64,000 nt of DNA, taken from Fratercula arctica (Eukaryota; Chordata; Aves; Charadriiformes; Alcidae). The stretch lies in NCBI GenBank assembly GCA_947846985.1, contig CANTUZ010000003.1:59282096-59346095 (forward strand). The letters run 5' to 3'. Under the pieces are notes generated by a model, which was not told where the DNA came from, made no database searches, and saw nothing but the letters and a program-made list of their open reading frames with translations. Numbering within the stretch: the first letter of the stretch is position 1; each line of letters opens with the position of its first letter. A program made the translations under genes and the position numbers. This document shows, in pieces, positions 1 through 11,100 of this stretch.

Positions 1-2160
1 GGTAACACTAGGTGAGAATATTGGAAAAACTGTCTACATGGAAACAGCCTCTGGATACTTCAGGCAGAGAAGACATAAAACAAAAGGTGCTCTCAATAGA
101 AATGATTGTTACATTGCCAGATGGTATAAGGTAATCTGGAAAGAAAGAGTAAAGATATATTATCTACCCCAAGGTGCTTTCGTTGTGATTTGAATATAAA
201 ATGCATGAAGTCTTGGGTACAAGTGTTGGAACTGACAGTGGCTTAGAGCTGCGGTTTTAGCTTTTTTTTTTTAGTTATAACCCATCTGAGAAAGGAACTT
301 GCTGGATTCCTGAGGGCATCGTAGTTCCAGCAGAGTTTGTGAGCTTGCAGCCTGCACTGTACCTTAGCTGGACTGTATGCTTCTTTCCCCTGTGAAACCC
401 CATTATCTGAGTTTGGAACTCCTGGTTAAGATGTGAGAAACTTGCATTTCATTTCAGTTTGTGCATGGTGTCATTTTAGTTTTTTTTTTTTTTTTTTTTA
501 ATGAGGTCTGATACCTTCTTGTTTCAAGTGGTGTAATTTCAGAGATTTTTTTTTTCTCCTGCTTCTGGTGCAGTTCAGCAGAAAAAAAGACACAAGAAAA
601 CAATATTTACAATAGGTTTGCAAGGTTCTAGTGTGATATTTCGTTCTAGTGTAACCTACCTGTTCTATGTATCTAATTCTCCAGCTGAAGCTCAGTAGCA
701 CCAAAGTGCGTGCCTTATCACTGATAACTGGGTTTCTCTTCGCACTTTCCCATTTTCAGATGTAATTTTGAAAGACTCTTGCACGTGATGGGTTGATTAG
801 AGGGGAAATGAGCTATTTTCTTTTTTTAAATACTACAAACAAAATAAAAAGAATGAAGAGGAAAAAGCCCAGATCAACCAAAGCTTATGACGTGATTTTA
901 GAATGCATAACCTTGGGCAAAAAGGGCCAGTTATTGGAGTAGTTCTTGAGTAACCTAATTGTTTGATAAGGATCCTTGCCTGTTTAAGTTGTTGTTGGTT
1001 GTTGGAAACATTCCATTTCTAAATTTGTGCCTTGCTGCATACCCTGAGGTATGTGTACAACCCACTGTAATTGCACAGTTTATTATTTTATTAATGAGAA
1101 CTATGATAATATGTTGGCTCATGAATTCCCTCCAGTGCGGGTATGGTCTTCTAATTGCCCAGGGTTCTGCGATTCCGTTGTTTGTTCCGGGGATGGTGAT
1201 GGAGAGCAAAAGCAAAGCCTTTACAGGCATGTTTTAAAGAACTCAGGCCTTGCCCTAAAGCCTGTATTTGGTGTGATATTGCAACCAAAGGCTGGAAAAG
1301 GTAGGATACCTTTTTAACATACACCTAATGAATAATAATAGAAGCGGCAGAAGTAAATTCTTACTACATAATCCCAAGTACCTGAGGCTTTGCCAGCTGG
1401 AAGGAGAGGGATGCACACCTTAATTGGCCTTCCTAACCATAACAGAGCACCCCTTAGTACTTCTTTGATCTGGGACTCTCCTGCCTGCCTCTTTGCCCAA
1501 GTGGCTGGAAGACTCACACTTGGCTTGCTGTAAGGCACACAGCAGTGAGCAAGCATCTGGCATGCAACAGCGGTTCCATTTTTTAATGAGCCTCTAGGGT
1601 AGCAGGCGTACCAGGGTGCTCATTCCCATGTTCTGGAAACTATTTCTGTGTGCAGATACCAGATTGGTAGTAGAAGAGCAGGGAGCAGCATCAGCAGAGG
1701 TGTGGTCTGTGGAGGAGTTGGGGAAATCCAGTTTACTGTGTCTGTAACTCTGGAGACCAAACTTTCCCGTAAAAAGCCATGGCAAAACACCACAACCTCA
1801 AACAACTCGCCCTTGCTCTTCAGTGCTGCCCGGCTTTACTGGTAGGCTGTAAACTTCTGACCCTGGGCTTGCAAGATCCGGGGAACTCTCTTGAGGACGT
1901 GGTGGCAGCCTGGGTACGCCCCAGCCTGCGGGACAGGGGGACAGTGAGCTGCTACTGAGCCGCCTCCTTACTGGGGTGGCTGGTACGAGTCTCCGCAGCT
2001 TCTGAAACTGTTCATTGCAGCTCTTGGCTCTTCTACAAGGGCTTTTCATAGCTGTAGCCCCTGTGGCTTGCTGCAGCATGGTTTTCTGGTGGAACAGATG
2101 GTGTATTACGTAGAAAGTTACTGTATTTTTGTATCAACGACTTTTATTTATTTCACTGCT
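1..2160. other. Unique noncoding sequence, no gene seen
   Basis: This stretch is mostly A+T-rich unique sequence. Open frames do not exceed about 93 codons, and they overlap on both strands (for example 955-1230 minus against 959-1237 plus), which argues against any of them being real. The part around 1860-2000 is somewhat richer in G+C. A 20-base T tract is listed separately. No interspersed repeat, RNA gene or convincing exon was recognised. Confidence 0.6.
480..499. repeat. Poly(T) tract, 20 bases
   Basis: An uninterrupted run of T. Shorter T runs lie nearby at about 263-272 and 546-554. No retrotransposon body or target-site duplication was recognised beside it, so it is best called a simple repeat and not a minus-strand poly(A) tail. 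Confidence 0.9.
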
Positions 2161-2168
2161 TGTCTTCT

Positions 2169-2220
2169 CCCCCCTTTTTTTTTTAAAGTAGGCCCCCCCT
2201 TTTTTTTCTTTTAAAGCGGG
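2169..2220 (+). repeat. Tandem duplication of a C-run/T-run/AAAG unit
   Basis: Two adjacent copies of a unit made of 6-7 C, about 10-13 T (one C interruption in copy two), AAAG and a four-base G-containing end. Copy one is 2169-2192 and copy two is 2193-2220. The copies differ in run length and in the last four bases (TAGG against CGGG), as expected from replication slippage at homopolymers after a short duplication. Confidence 0.7.
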
Positions 2221-2998
2221 CATATAGCTTAAGTGCAGAACTTGGAATTGGTATTGAATTTGCCTTTGATATGTCAATCTTTATGCTTGTGTATGCGTGC
2301 AGTATTTTACACTGGGTAGTGTGTGCTTTCTGTTTTAGTGAACAGATTTTTGTCATTTGGATTGAAATTAGTTCCCAATACTGTAAGGGAAAAAAGCCGA
2401 TGGAAGAAGATCTTTGAAAGGAAAAGTAAATGTCTTCTTAGGCAAGCTTTGTACTCACTGGAGTACAGTTTCATTTTTAAATCAGTAGATGTGTTTTCTG
2501 TATCTAATCTTTGTTTTTTTAATTGCTATCATCTGGTCAATTTGAGTGAAAATGCTATTCCCATAAGAAAAATATTTATTCTAAATATTATTGTTGCCTA
2601 GGATCTTGTTGAATTCATGAGATACAGAAGCAGTCAAGTTGATTTAATATTTTTAACATTTTTATAGTGTTTTCTCATTGTTTCCATGAAAGCAATTTCA
2701 ATAAATATTTTAGCAATTGCTTTTGGTTTCTTGAAATTGGGTTACCTATTGTTGAAAACTGCAGGTTCTTAAACATGGATTTCAGCTCTACTTTGTCTTT
2801 ATTAGACATTTGAAATAAAATAAAAATACTTGAGCAGGCCCCAAAATAAAGGCTTGCCTTTTCCCCGACTTAGCTTCCAGGACTTAATGTGTTTTGTCCA
2901 AAGGATCTCCCTAAGCTGTTACTTACAAAAGATAGTTACAATCCCAGGGTTTTGGTTCCTCTTAGCCAAATCACTTTCATATGTTAACTTTTATTTTC
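2221..2998. other. A+T-rich unique sequence, no gene seen
   Basis: Very A+T-rich. AATAAA-type hexamers occur near 2699 and 2814-2822, but no transcript body can be tied to them. The plus-strand open frame at 2323-2601 (92 codons) has the Leu/Phe/Ile/Lys-rich make-up expected of chance translation of A+T-rich DNA. Confidence 0.5.
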
Positions 2999-3120
2999 TA
3001 TGTGTGTATATATATTATTATATATGCACATACAGATATATTATTTTATGCATATACACGCACACATACACGAGTATACGTGTACATATGTATACACACA
3101 CATATATGCTCTCATACTAT
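2999..3120. repeat. TA/CA/TG-rich microsatellite, imperfect
   Basis: About 120 bases of interleaved TG, TA, CA and TATG/CATA motifs. It begins with TGTGTGTATATATA and continues through CACACATACACG-type units. It is imperfect and compound, so it is probably an old or decaying dinucleotide array. The Tyr/Ile/Cys-rich 115-codon open frame across it (2830-3177) is a by-product. Confidence 0.8.
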
Positions 3121-4687
3121 GTCTACGGACACTCGCCCACACCTGCAATGGATGGGTTAATCCCACTTGAAATTTAAGGTTTATGTTTTCATCCTAAACC
3201 AGATCCTTTCCACATAATCGCAGCAGTGTTTTTCCAGTAGCTTCTAAACAGGAGGCTGACTGTCCTCGTGTCTGGAGACCCCCTGAGGTACGTGGGAGGA
3301 GAGACCGGTGCTGGTGGCAGAGTCCTCCTGGGGCAGGAGAGCACGGCACGGGGCAGCCGAGAGCGGTAGATGAGAAGACAGAAAATGGGGGACACTTCAG
3401 GAATTTCTGATTGCCACCACTTAACTGGTGGTTGGATTGTGTCCTTCAGCGGCGGGCAGTCCCTCACGCCGCATCCTATGTACAGCCATATTTAGGCAGG
3501 GTACCAGGTTCACAGTGAAAAACAAGCCCACCCACTTCAGTTTTCTGCCATGTATATTTTGAAGATAAATAATATCTGCTGTCAGGTGTTTGGCAGCTTA
3601 GACCTTTATTCGCCTTGTTTTCCTCATAAAAGTGGCACAGGATATTTTAATTATCTGTTTATAGGGTTGCTTGAGAGAATTCCCTTAGTGATGAGATAGT
3701 TCAACGAAAAATCTCAAGGTGATGGCTTTTCCACTTGCACTTCTCAAACGTTCCTTCAAATGGAAGTGAGAGAATTACAAAACCCCTGTACGTAGTTTAA
3801 GTTCCCAAGTGATACAACGTACTGGCTTCGTTCTAAGTATTACACAGATGGGTTGTAAAGAGTAAAAGCATAACTGAGGTTGTGGGAATCTGTAAATATT
3901 TTGTAGGTAGCCAACTTTACTTAAGAGTTGTTTTTCAAATGTATTTGTACTTACTGCAACCAACTTCTATTTTAGGTGGAAAAGCACGTTTTCATCAGCA
4001 TAGCAAGGGCACTGGCAGTGAGGCCAGTTCACAGTTTGCATCCGTCCCTTTGCTTTAAGTTTCGAACTTTAGATGAAAAAACCCAACCTAACAGATACAG
4101 CTCTTAAAAATATTAGGGTCGTATTTGGATGCAGAGTATACTGCAGAGAACATACGGCACTTTCTCACCTCAAACCATGGCAGGAATGGTTTAATACCAT
4201 TTTTCAGCTAACGGAACAGTGAGATGTAGTTACCTGAAGATTAACTCTCAGGACATGGATGGGTGCGTGAAAACACTGCTCTTCTTTATTATATTCTCCG
4301 TTCTTTAACAGGTGTTGGATTGCAATGGGCAGCCATATGTGTATGAAAAATGCCTATTGCGATACCGCGTGCTGGTGCTGGATGGTTACCCAGCCTGTCC
4401 GCGTCCCGCGGTCGTGCCATGCGGCGATTGTCTCAGTACCATTAAAAGTACAAACTTTGGGTGCATTTCTTTCATTCTTGGATGTGGAGCTAGAAATAGC
4501 TGACCAAACTTGTTCTGAGTGAGCGTGGTACTTTATGGTCAGATTTCAGAAAATTTAATGTCTCTCTTATGTGTTGTTTAGGATGCGGTGCACAGTGGAA
4601 GCGTTCTTACAGTACTTTGAAGATTTCATCCCCTTTTGCCTTCTCTCAGGAGAATGTCACTACCCATTGCTGTATGTGATATGGGCT
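3121..4687. other. Unique sequence with a GC-richer patch and a possible exon-like segment
   Basis: Sequence at 3240-3480 is richer in G+C and opens a 92-codon minus-strand frame (3189-3467) of no recognised family. The remainder is A+T-rich until about 4312-4456, where a CpG-dense segment follows a polypyrimidine stretch and AG (discussed as a finding). No established gene could be recognised. Confidence 0.45.
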
Positions 4688-4845
4688 GGATTCTGATCCA
4701 GCACCCACATTTTTAAGGGTCAGATTCTGGTCCTTACTTCTAAAGTCCCCTTAAAGGGACTTTACTCTGATTGAACTAATCCCAGCTGTCTTTGTAAAGT
4801 TAATGCTTTTGATTTGATGCAGAGTTAAAATCAGATTTTCTTCCT
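4688..4845. repeat. Probable ancient palindromic interspersed repeat (relic)
   Basis: The left part begins GGATTCTGATCC and the right part ends with AAAATCAGATTTTC, so the outer arms are roughly reverse complements. The centre holds a perfect 9-bp stem, TAAAGTCCC (4741-4749) and GGGACTTTA (4756-4764), with a 6-base loop. The layout resembles the old palindromic 'GATTCTGATC...' repeats I recall from amniote genomes. That assignment is from memory and is an inference. The element is too decayed to carry any coding capacity. Confidence 0.35.
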
Positions 4846-5699
4846 CAGATTGTGTCTTGTGTACTGCAACTCATTGCCAGCACCAAAGACTCACGTGTCT
4901 ACATTTTTTATATTGGAAAGAGTCCTGATGATTAGTGCCAGACTGGCAACCTTCAGGATTAAGTCTTCAAGCTAATGTCAGAACAAGAAGCAGTAGAGGT
5001 TTCTTCATGCTGATTGGGCAGGGAATCTTCAAGATAAGCTGTCCTTGAAAAATTTACCTGTAAAGGAAAGGGTAGAAAACAACCAAACCAGCTCATATCC
5101 TTGTAGAAGAATATGTTTTTAACAGTATATCCAAAGTGTTTAGTTTATAAATAATTAAAAATATTATCTTTGACCTTCTTTTATTTGCTAAGCCTTGCTT
5201 ATGTCCCATGAAAGATACGACTTATTATCACTCCAAGATACAGACTGGTGGTTCCCTAGTTTCAGCTCTAATAGTCTGAATTACTAGGGCTGAAAGACTG
5301 GTTTCAGTTCCCGGTGTGACCACAAGGCGGTTATTGCAGAAAACATGGTAAAAATACTTCTCCTCAGCTAGTGATGGTAATATGAGATGAGGATCTGGAA
5401 AAGCATTTTCCAAACTCCTTGTAACCTTTTTCGTCAAGGTTCGTTGAATTCACTTATCTATTTGAAAATCGGCTTCTATCAAGTGGAGCACTGCTACCCA
5501 ATCTGTCTCATTCACCATACAGAGGAAAAGTCTAGTGTCCTGGACACCAGATGATGTTGCTGGGACATGCTTATTGTGGAATGATTGGATTTATCACTGT
5601 ATTTTGACATGTTGTTCAGAGACTAACAAAAATGGGTCTAGAATGTGTCTCATGAGTGAGAGCGTACTGTAAGCCTGTCCTTCCCCCTGCCTCAGGAGA
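4846..5699. other. Unique sequence, no gene seen
   Basis: Ordinary A+T-rich sequence. The part around 5280-5420 has a faint SINE-like look (GGTTTCAGTTCCCGGTGTGA) but could not be aligned convincingly to a family. The only open frame worth naming (5228-5437 minus, 69 codons) is short and unrecognised. Confidence 0.5.
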
Positions 5700-5990
5700 G
5701 GATCACAGAATGGTTTGCATTGGAAGGGATCTTAAAGAACATTTAGTTCCAACCCCCTGCCATGGGCAGGGACACCTCCTACTAGACCAGGTTGCTCAAA
5801 GTCCCATCCAGCCTGGCCCTGAACACCTCCAGGGATCAGGTCTACCCAAACCATTTCCTGTGGGTGGTTGTTCAGATGACTCTTTAAAACTTCCAGTGGT
5901 GGAGACTCTGAAGCCTCCTGGATGATTCTGTTTGGATTCTTATCAATGCTTTCCATTAAAAAAGGTCTTTCTAATGTTTAACTTAAGAAA
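5700..5990 (-). mobile_element. CR1 LINE, 3' end fragment, minus strand
   Basis: Read on the plus strand it starts with ATCACAGAATGG, then TTGGAAGGGATCTTAAAGA, CCATGGGCAGGGACACCTCC and ACTAGACCAGGTTGCTCAAA, which is the reverse complement of the typical bird CR1 3' UTR and the end of its ORF2. It continues through the segment equivalent to the last ORF2 codons and fades near the Lys-rich TTAAAAAAGG stretch at about 5955-5990. Compared with the larger copy near 39 kb it has more substitutions and keeps no usable frame. It is a 5'-truncated, long-dead copy, as most CR1 insertions are. Confidence 0.88.
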
Positions 5991-6726
5991 GTAGTAATGG
6001 TGGTAGGACTGCAATCCAGGTTCTCCCTGCGCTTGCCAGGCAAGTATACTGATGATTTACCCAGGGTCAGATAGACAACCTGTGGGACAATCAGTCACTG
6101 AATGCTGAACTCCCACATGCCACTGCACAACTCCTCTGTCTTCACCCTCTTCCTGAAGCTGGGCCTTTATCTGCTTCAGAAAGGCGGGGGCAAAATTGAA
6201 AAGAAGCGCCTGTGTTAGCTTTGCTGGGTTGTCAGCCGTATCTGTTGTTTTACACTCTAGTTTTGCCCCAAATGCATTCACAAAATGTGTTTTACTCCAT
6301 GGGATCCAAAAATATGCAAGGCTCGGTTTCCAGATCCTTGCAGAAGTATGGGCTGTAGCGGGAGCTTAGTGCATTTCTATATTGCGGTAATATTCTTACA
6401 CAAGCTGTACAAGAAAAATAAGAGCAGCATGGCTCCTGAGCAAATATTGTTTCTAGTCACATACGGTACTTTGCAGCTGAGCCTGGTAACACGCTGCTTA
6501 GCTGTTTTGCTATGCAAGTGCAGAGAACGCTGTTAGCGATAAAGCCACTGCTGGTTTCTCCTCCAAAACCTCCCTCCTTGCAGTGCATTGGAAATGACTG
6601 AACTTTGGCCCTCAATCTGCTGACACCCTGAGGGAGTGTAAATGTAATGACGTCTTTGCTTGTTTCAGCTGCACAACAGGAAACGCTCATGGCCTCCCCT
6701 TCTTCCTGCTCTGAGAAAGTGCTGCC
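5991..6726. other. Unique sequence, possible very weak MIR-like trace
   Basis: The 6055-6115 part (ACCCAGGGTCAGATAGACAA followed by CTGTGGGACAATCAG) loosely resembles the 3' half of a reversed MIR SINE, but similarity by eye is marginal. Open frames (6057-6281 minus, 6285-6536 plus) are short and unrecognised. Confidence 0.4.
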
Positions 6727-6812
6727 TTTTTTTTTTCTCTCTTTTTTTTTTCTCTCTCTCTCTTTTTTTTTCTCTCTCTCTTTTTTTTTTTTTTTTTTTT
6801 TTTTTTCCCCCC
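6727..6812 (+). repeat. Polypyrimidine tract: T runs with CTCTCT blocks
   Basis: About 86 bases of pure pyrimidine on the plus strand. T runs of 8-26 bases are separated by CTCT blocks, and the tract ends in six C. The complementary strand is all purine, and this produces the artefactual Lys/Glu/Arg-rich reading at 6457-6897 on the minus strand. Such tracts can form triplex (H-DNA) structures. That property is known for mirror-symmetric homopurine tracts, and it was not measured here. Confidence 0.93.
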
Positions 6813-6969
6813 TGCCTTCCCCTGCAGTCTGAGCAGGCTGAGACCTAATTTCAGGTCTGGGCTCGGCAGCCAGCCGGTGCTTGCACAGGGCCCCCATGGC
6901 TGCTGCCCCCTCGCCTCCCCACTGCTCTGCTGTGGTGGTGATGCCAGAAATACGAGCCGTTTAATTTTT

Positions 6970-6986
6970 TATTATTATTATTATTT
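6970..6986. repeat. Short (ATT)n microsatellite
   Basis: Five to six ATT units inside a T-rich segment just downstream of the pyrimidine tract. It is followed by a C-rich stretch (about 6993-7014). Confidence 0.7.
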
Positions 6987-7516
6987 TATTTCCCTCCCCC
7001 CCCACCTCCTCCCCTGGAGAAGTGACTGAGAAGAGAATACAGTTATGTGGCCGTGCCTTGCTCCACGGAGCATGTCACTGGATACAGCTCAGCTGCAAAG
7101 ACCAGGATGGTCAGGTGATGATTTTCCTTGGGGAGACTACATCACTTGCGTAATATAGAGGACACGCTGCCAGGTGGGCATTCAGGGATCCTGGAATACG
7201 GTGTCCCAATAGTGCTGAATAATGCTGAATATACAGGGCCTGAACAGATTTCTTTGTGTTGCTGGAATACGGGGGCTTGCTTCTTGCAGAGCATTGATGG
7301 GAAACCTGTTTAACCCTCTCCGGCTGCTGCTTTTACACTTCGTAACCAAAAGAGGGATATGAGTAAGAATGGTTATTGAAGAAACACAAGCATTTTGCAG
7401 CTAACTCGGGGAGGAGGATTTTGTCTCATCAGTGTCAGCCAAAACATTAAAGCGATACAGGGTTCTTGCAAGTGAAACTGATTGGTTCAATATTCAGCTG
7501 TTATTCTCTAATGACT

Positions 7517-7527
7517 GGGGGGGGGGG
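7517..7527. repeat. Poly(G) run, 11 bases
   Basis: Uninterrupted G run in A+T-rich surroundings. Confidence 0.85.
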
Positions 7528-8133
7528 AAACGGATCAGTCTTTAAGAAAATAAAATGCATTTGCCTAAAAAATGAAATGAGTTTGCATATTGTGGTGTGA
7601 GAAGAGGCACTGAGCAGTCTAGAGTACAGTCTCCGGAATTTGAAAGATTTAATTAACTTTGAATGTAAAGAGTGCGGTTGCTTATTCATTTGTTTAATGT
7701 TGCATAGGCATATTATTTGAGGAGCAGCTTTTGTCTGGGCTCTGCAAGAAGCAAGTTGTGGATTTACCTCATTAATCTATCGCTCTACCTAGCTAAAGAA
7801 ATGCTGTTTTTAACCAGCTGGAGTTACGTAACCCGAATCGTGCATGGCGAGATGCTTGCAAGCAGGGAGAGGCAAGATAGGCAAAGAAATAGCAGCACTC
7901 AACCTTTAGCAGAATAGGATATGCCCGGGTTTTGAAATTGAATACTGCGTGTTGGTACTCTCAGCCATACAGACGAGGTCCAGGCTATTCCTTATGAGGA
8001 TGTGTCTTGAAACAAAATCCTGGGATGTGAATGTTTAACAGGCAGAAGAGTGAATTTGCTCAGGCATGTGCAGTCCTTGGAGGGTTTTGTATACGTGCAT
8101 GCCAAATTCCACCCCTCTCGACTGCCTTCACCG

Positions 8134-8155
8134 CCCCCCCCCCCCCCCCCCCCCC
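8134..8155. repeat. Poly(C) run, 22 bases
   Basis: An uninterrupted C run preceded by CACCG and followed by GCCTC. The minus strand is a 22-base G run. Runs like this are unstable and hard to sequence, so the exact length in the assembly may be wrong. Confidence 0.9.
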
Positions 8156-11100
8156 GCCTCTTGTTTTTCCTCTGGAAAAGGACCGTAGAATAATAAATGG
8201 GAAAAGTCTCTTAAATGGGACTGATTTCACATGTAAAAGAAAATAAGTTGATGAGCTGTGATTGCCCCTATAAAGTGTTATATAAATCTCTTTTCTTCTC
8301 TTAAATATGCCCCTATAGGGTCATTAGGCAAGTATATACTAAATAGTCCTCTGTCTCAAGAGACTTTACAACCAGTTTATGGAAAAGGGGAAGCAAGTAG
8401 TTATATGAATGCATTAGAATAAAAGCAATTGATTTTAAGTTAAATCTTCCTTTAATAATATTTCCTTGACAAGTTTCTCTGCTGTTACTCAGTTCTGATC
8501 TTCAAAGTCATGCTGAGTTGTTAAGCCTGGGATGACCTTTTGCTTTGGTGGCGTGAATACAAATACTAAATAATAATATTAGGAAATAAAGGCATGAGAT
8601 TAACAGGTCTTCAGGAAAGCAGTGGAAATAATGACTTTTTAGGAAAGGGTTGGTTTAGTGCTTATGAATTCCCCTTCAAACTGTCCTGCTGCCTCTCATT
8701 TTGACCAAATAATTCTGTATTTTCCCTTCCTTTCATCTATAGGTGAAATAGCTGTGCCGTAGGGTTATTAACTAACTACTGTATTTTGAGATTGTATTGT
8801 TTTTAACAACAAATATTTAAAAATGAGTGCTGATATTTATGGTCTTCTCTTACATACTGCCATACGTGCACACGTACACGGTGGCTGATTATGTGTTAGT
8901 ACAGACAAGGGCTGAGATGTTATAATGAGAAACAGTTACATCTGTGAGCTGCTTCTGTAGCTTGCACCATTGCTGATAATCTCAGCGCAGAGAAGAGGAG
9001 ATGAACAAGCACAGATGGAAACATGTATTTTCTCACACCCGAAGCCATTCAGGTCATGGCCAAGGGATGTCGAAAAGGCACTATAGGGAAGTGGGCCGTG
9101 TTGCTCTCATTATGTCCTTGTTTTCCAAACAAATGCAGGATTTCTCTTGGGCTGTCAGTGCAACACCCTTCAGAACTTGCTTTTTATGAAAACTTAAATT
9201 TCAGTCTTCAGGAGAATTTACCGTGCTGAACTGACGTAGTTTTATGTAGTCATGTGTTACCGTTGCAGCAGCAGAAGCTTAGAGCTGGGGATCTAGGTAG
9301 TGGCATATAAGGACACAAAGATCTTGTAGGTGGAGAAAGACCTTTTCCTGAATCTGCATGATTATAACCAAATATAGAGTTCACCAAATGCTTTCAATTT
9401 GTGTCGACTCCAGTACTCTTTACTTTTGACTCCGTAGTGGTTGTTGGCTGGCTAATAGTAATGTCCTTTCTGCAGCTCCATGATTTTTTCAATACAAATT
9501 AATATTATGTGGGGCATCATATTAAATTGTTGCAAGTTTTGTGCACGCTATCGATATTAGTATCGTCGCAATTTACTGATGTGGTTAATTAGGAGGGTTC
9601 GAGTGTCCTTTACTTGAATTTCCCTTACTCTTTTGGATGAGAAGTCCTCATGGTTTCGTCAGTAGCCGAGCTTTGTAAGGCTGGGAGGGTAGGATGGAGC
9701 ACCATGGGACCCATGGGAGCTCTCACCCCACATTTCGGCAGAATCTGTGGGATGGGCATCGCTGCAGAGGGGGTCACTGTGGCTGTGTTACCTTGTCTGG
9801 CGAGAGCCTTTGCCAGCAGAGGTGGGCTGATGGCTGCCGGGGTGCGAGCTGGGGCTGTGCTGGCCCCGGCAGGAGCCACGTCAGATGGGCACTGCTGGGC
9901 TCGGCGCGAGGGTTGTTCACCCTCTGCCGTGGGAGGTGTGGGCTGGCCTTGATTTCTGGTGGAGTTTCTATTGAGATCAGTGCGATCTGAGTGAGCAGAG
10001 TTGGGCGAGTATGTGGCTGCCAGGCGAAAGAAAGTAATTGCCACAAGTGACACTGATGCATGGGCAGGGAGGGGGTGTATCTGCGCCTGTGCAGGCAGCC
10101 ACTTGCTCAGGAGTAACCTCTCACATCCCGAGGTCCTTGACTAGATCTTCAGAGGTTAATAGTCCCGGTCATAAGGCTCTGCAGAGAAGAATTTCTTGCC
10201 CTCCAAGTTGCTGTACATGGTTGATCCCTTTTCCTTGCTTTTGTTAAAAGCCTGTGTATCTTGTCCATTCAAACCCTTAAGTGTTGTCAGGTTATTGAGT
10301 TGTTCCCATATTGCAGCAAGACTTGAAATAATTACCAACTCAGTTTCACCGTTTTTGCCAGTTAAAAAGAGGTGAAATTTAATTTACACTAATTATTTAA
10401 CTACATGAGATGCTCGGCATGAAAATGACTAGGTGCAAATTAAGATTAAATAAGTAAAGAAAAAAAATACGCTGTGCATTACATTTTTCATATTTAGCGT
10501 TCTATTTGTATTTCATTACCAGTCCATCTGCAAGAAGACTTCTCTTAGCAGATTGAAGCATTTTTTCAAGAAAAAAAGCCCCAAATGTACGGTTAAACTG
10601 ATAAAAACAAAGTTTTAGTCTAAATAGATTAAAACAGGAGAGTTTTAATAAAATCTTCTCATTATTGCAGGCTTACTTTCTCTTAACTCTGGTTATATCA
10701 TGTGCCTTGGTATGATCTCTGGAGCTGTGCAATGGCCATGCTTTCTCCAGGTTTCCTTGCTGAAACACAGACATTGGGTAGCCTCCCCAAAACTGTTGTG
10801 CGTGTGTGGAATCAACTCCTAGGAAATACCAAATTTTGTATAACACATACCCTGAGCGGGTACGTGGTCTCAGGAATGGATTTTAGGGTGGAGAGTGTCT
10901 GCCTGGCTCCTGTAGTTGCGCTTGTTGCGGTGCTGCTACCCCGTGGCCTGTCCCATGTGAACATGCTGCTGCTTTGGGAGAGCAGATCACAAGGCACGAT
11001 GGTTTCGTTGTTTATGGGGGTAAGAAGAAAACTTTTGTACGGTCATAGACAAGATCAGCCATGGGGGTAATCTTACCATCGCTCTTACCAAGGTGAGTTC

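Noticed and set aside
6045..6115. Possible reversed MIR (ACCCAGGGTCAGATAG block)
   Set aside because: The match is limited to one block plus loose similarity. It is too weak to list as an element.
6457..6897. 146-codon minus-strand frame with a Lys/Glu/Arg-rich middle that looks like a basic coiled coil
   Set aside because: The charged part is only the purine complement of the CT/T tract at 6727-6812. The remainder has no recognised similarity.
8320..8420. CTCTGTCTCAAGAGACTTTACAACC region resembling a MIR/L2-type CTCAAGGAGCTTACAATC block
   Set aside because: Only one short block agrees. The flanks do not extend the match, so it was not annotated.
9597..9610. GGTTCGAGTGTCC, similar to a tRNA B box
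   Set aside because: It has one extra base against the consensus, no A box upstream, and no cloverleaf or acceptor stem could be drawn.
9625..10053. 142-codon Ala/Pro/Thr-rich minus-strand frame
   Set aside because: It lies in a GC-rich patch where several frames on both strands are open together. No domain was recognised.
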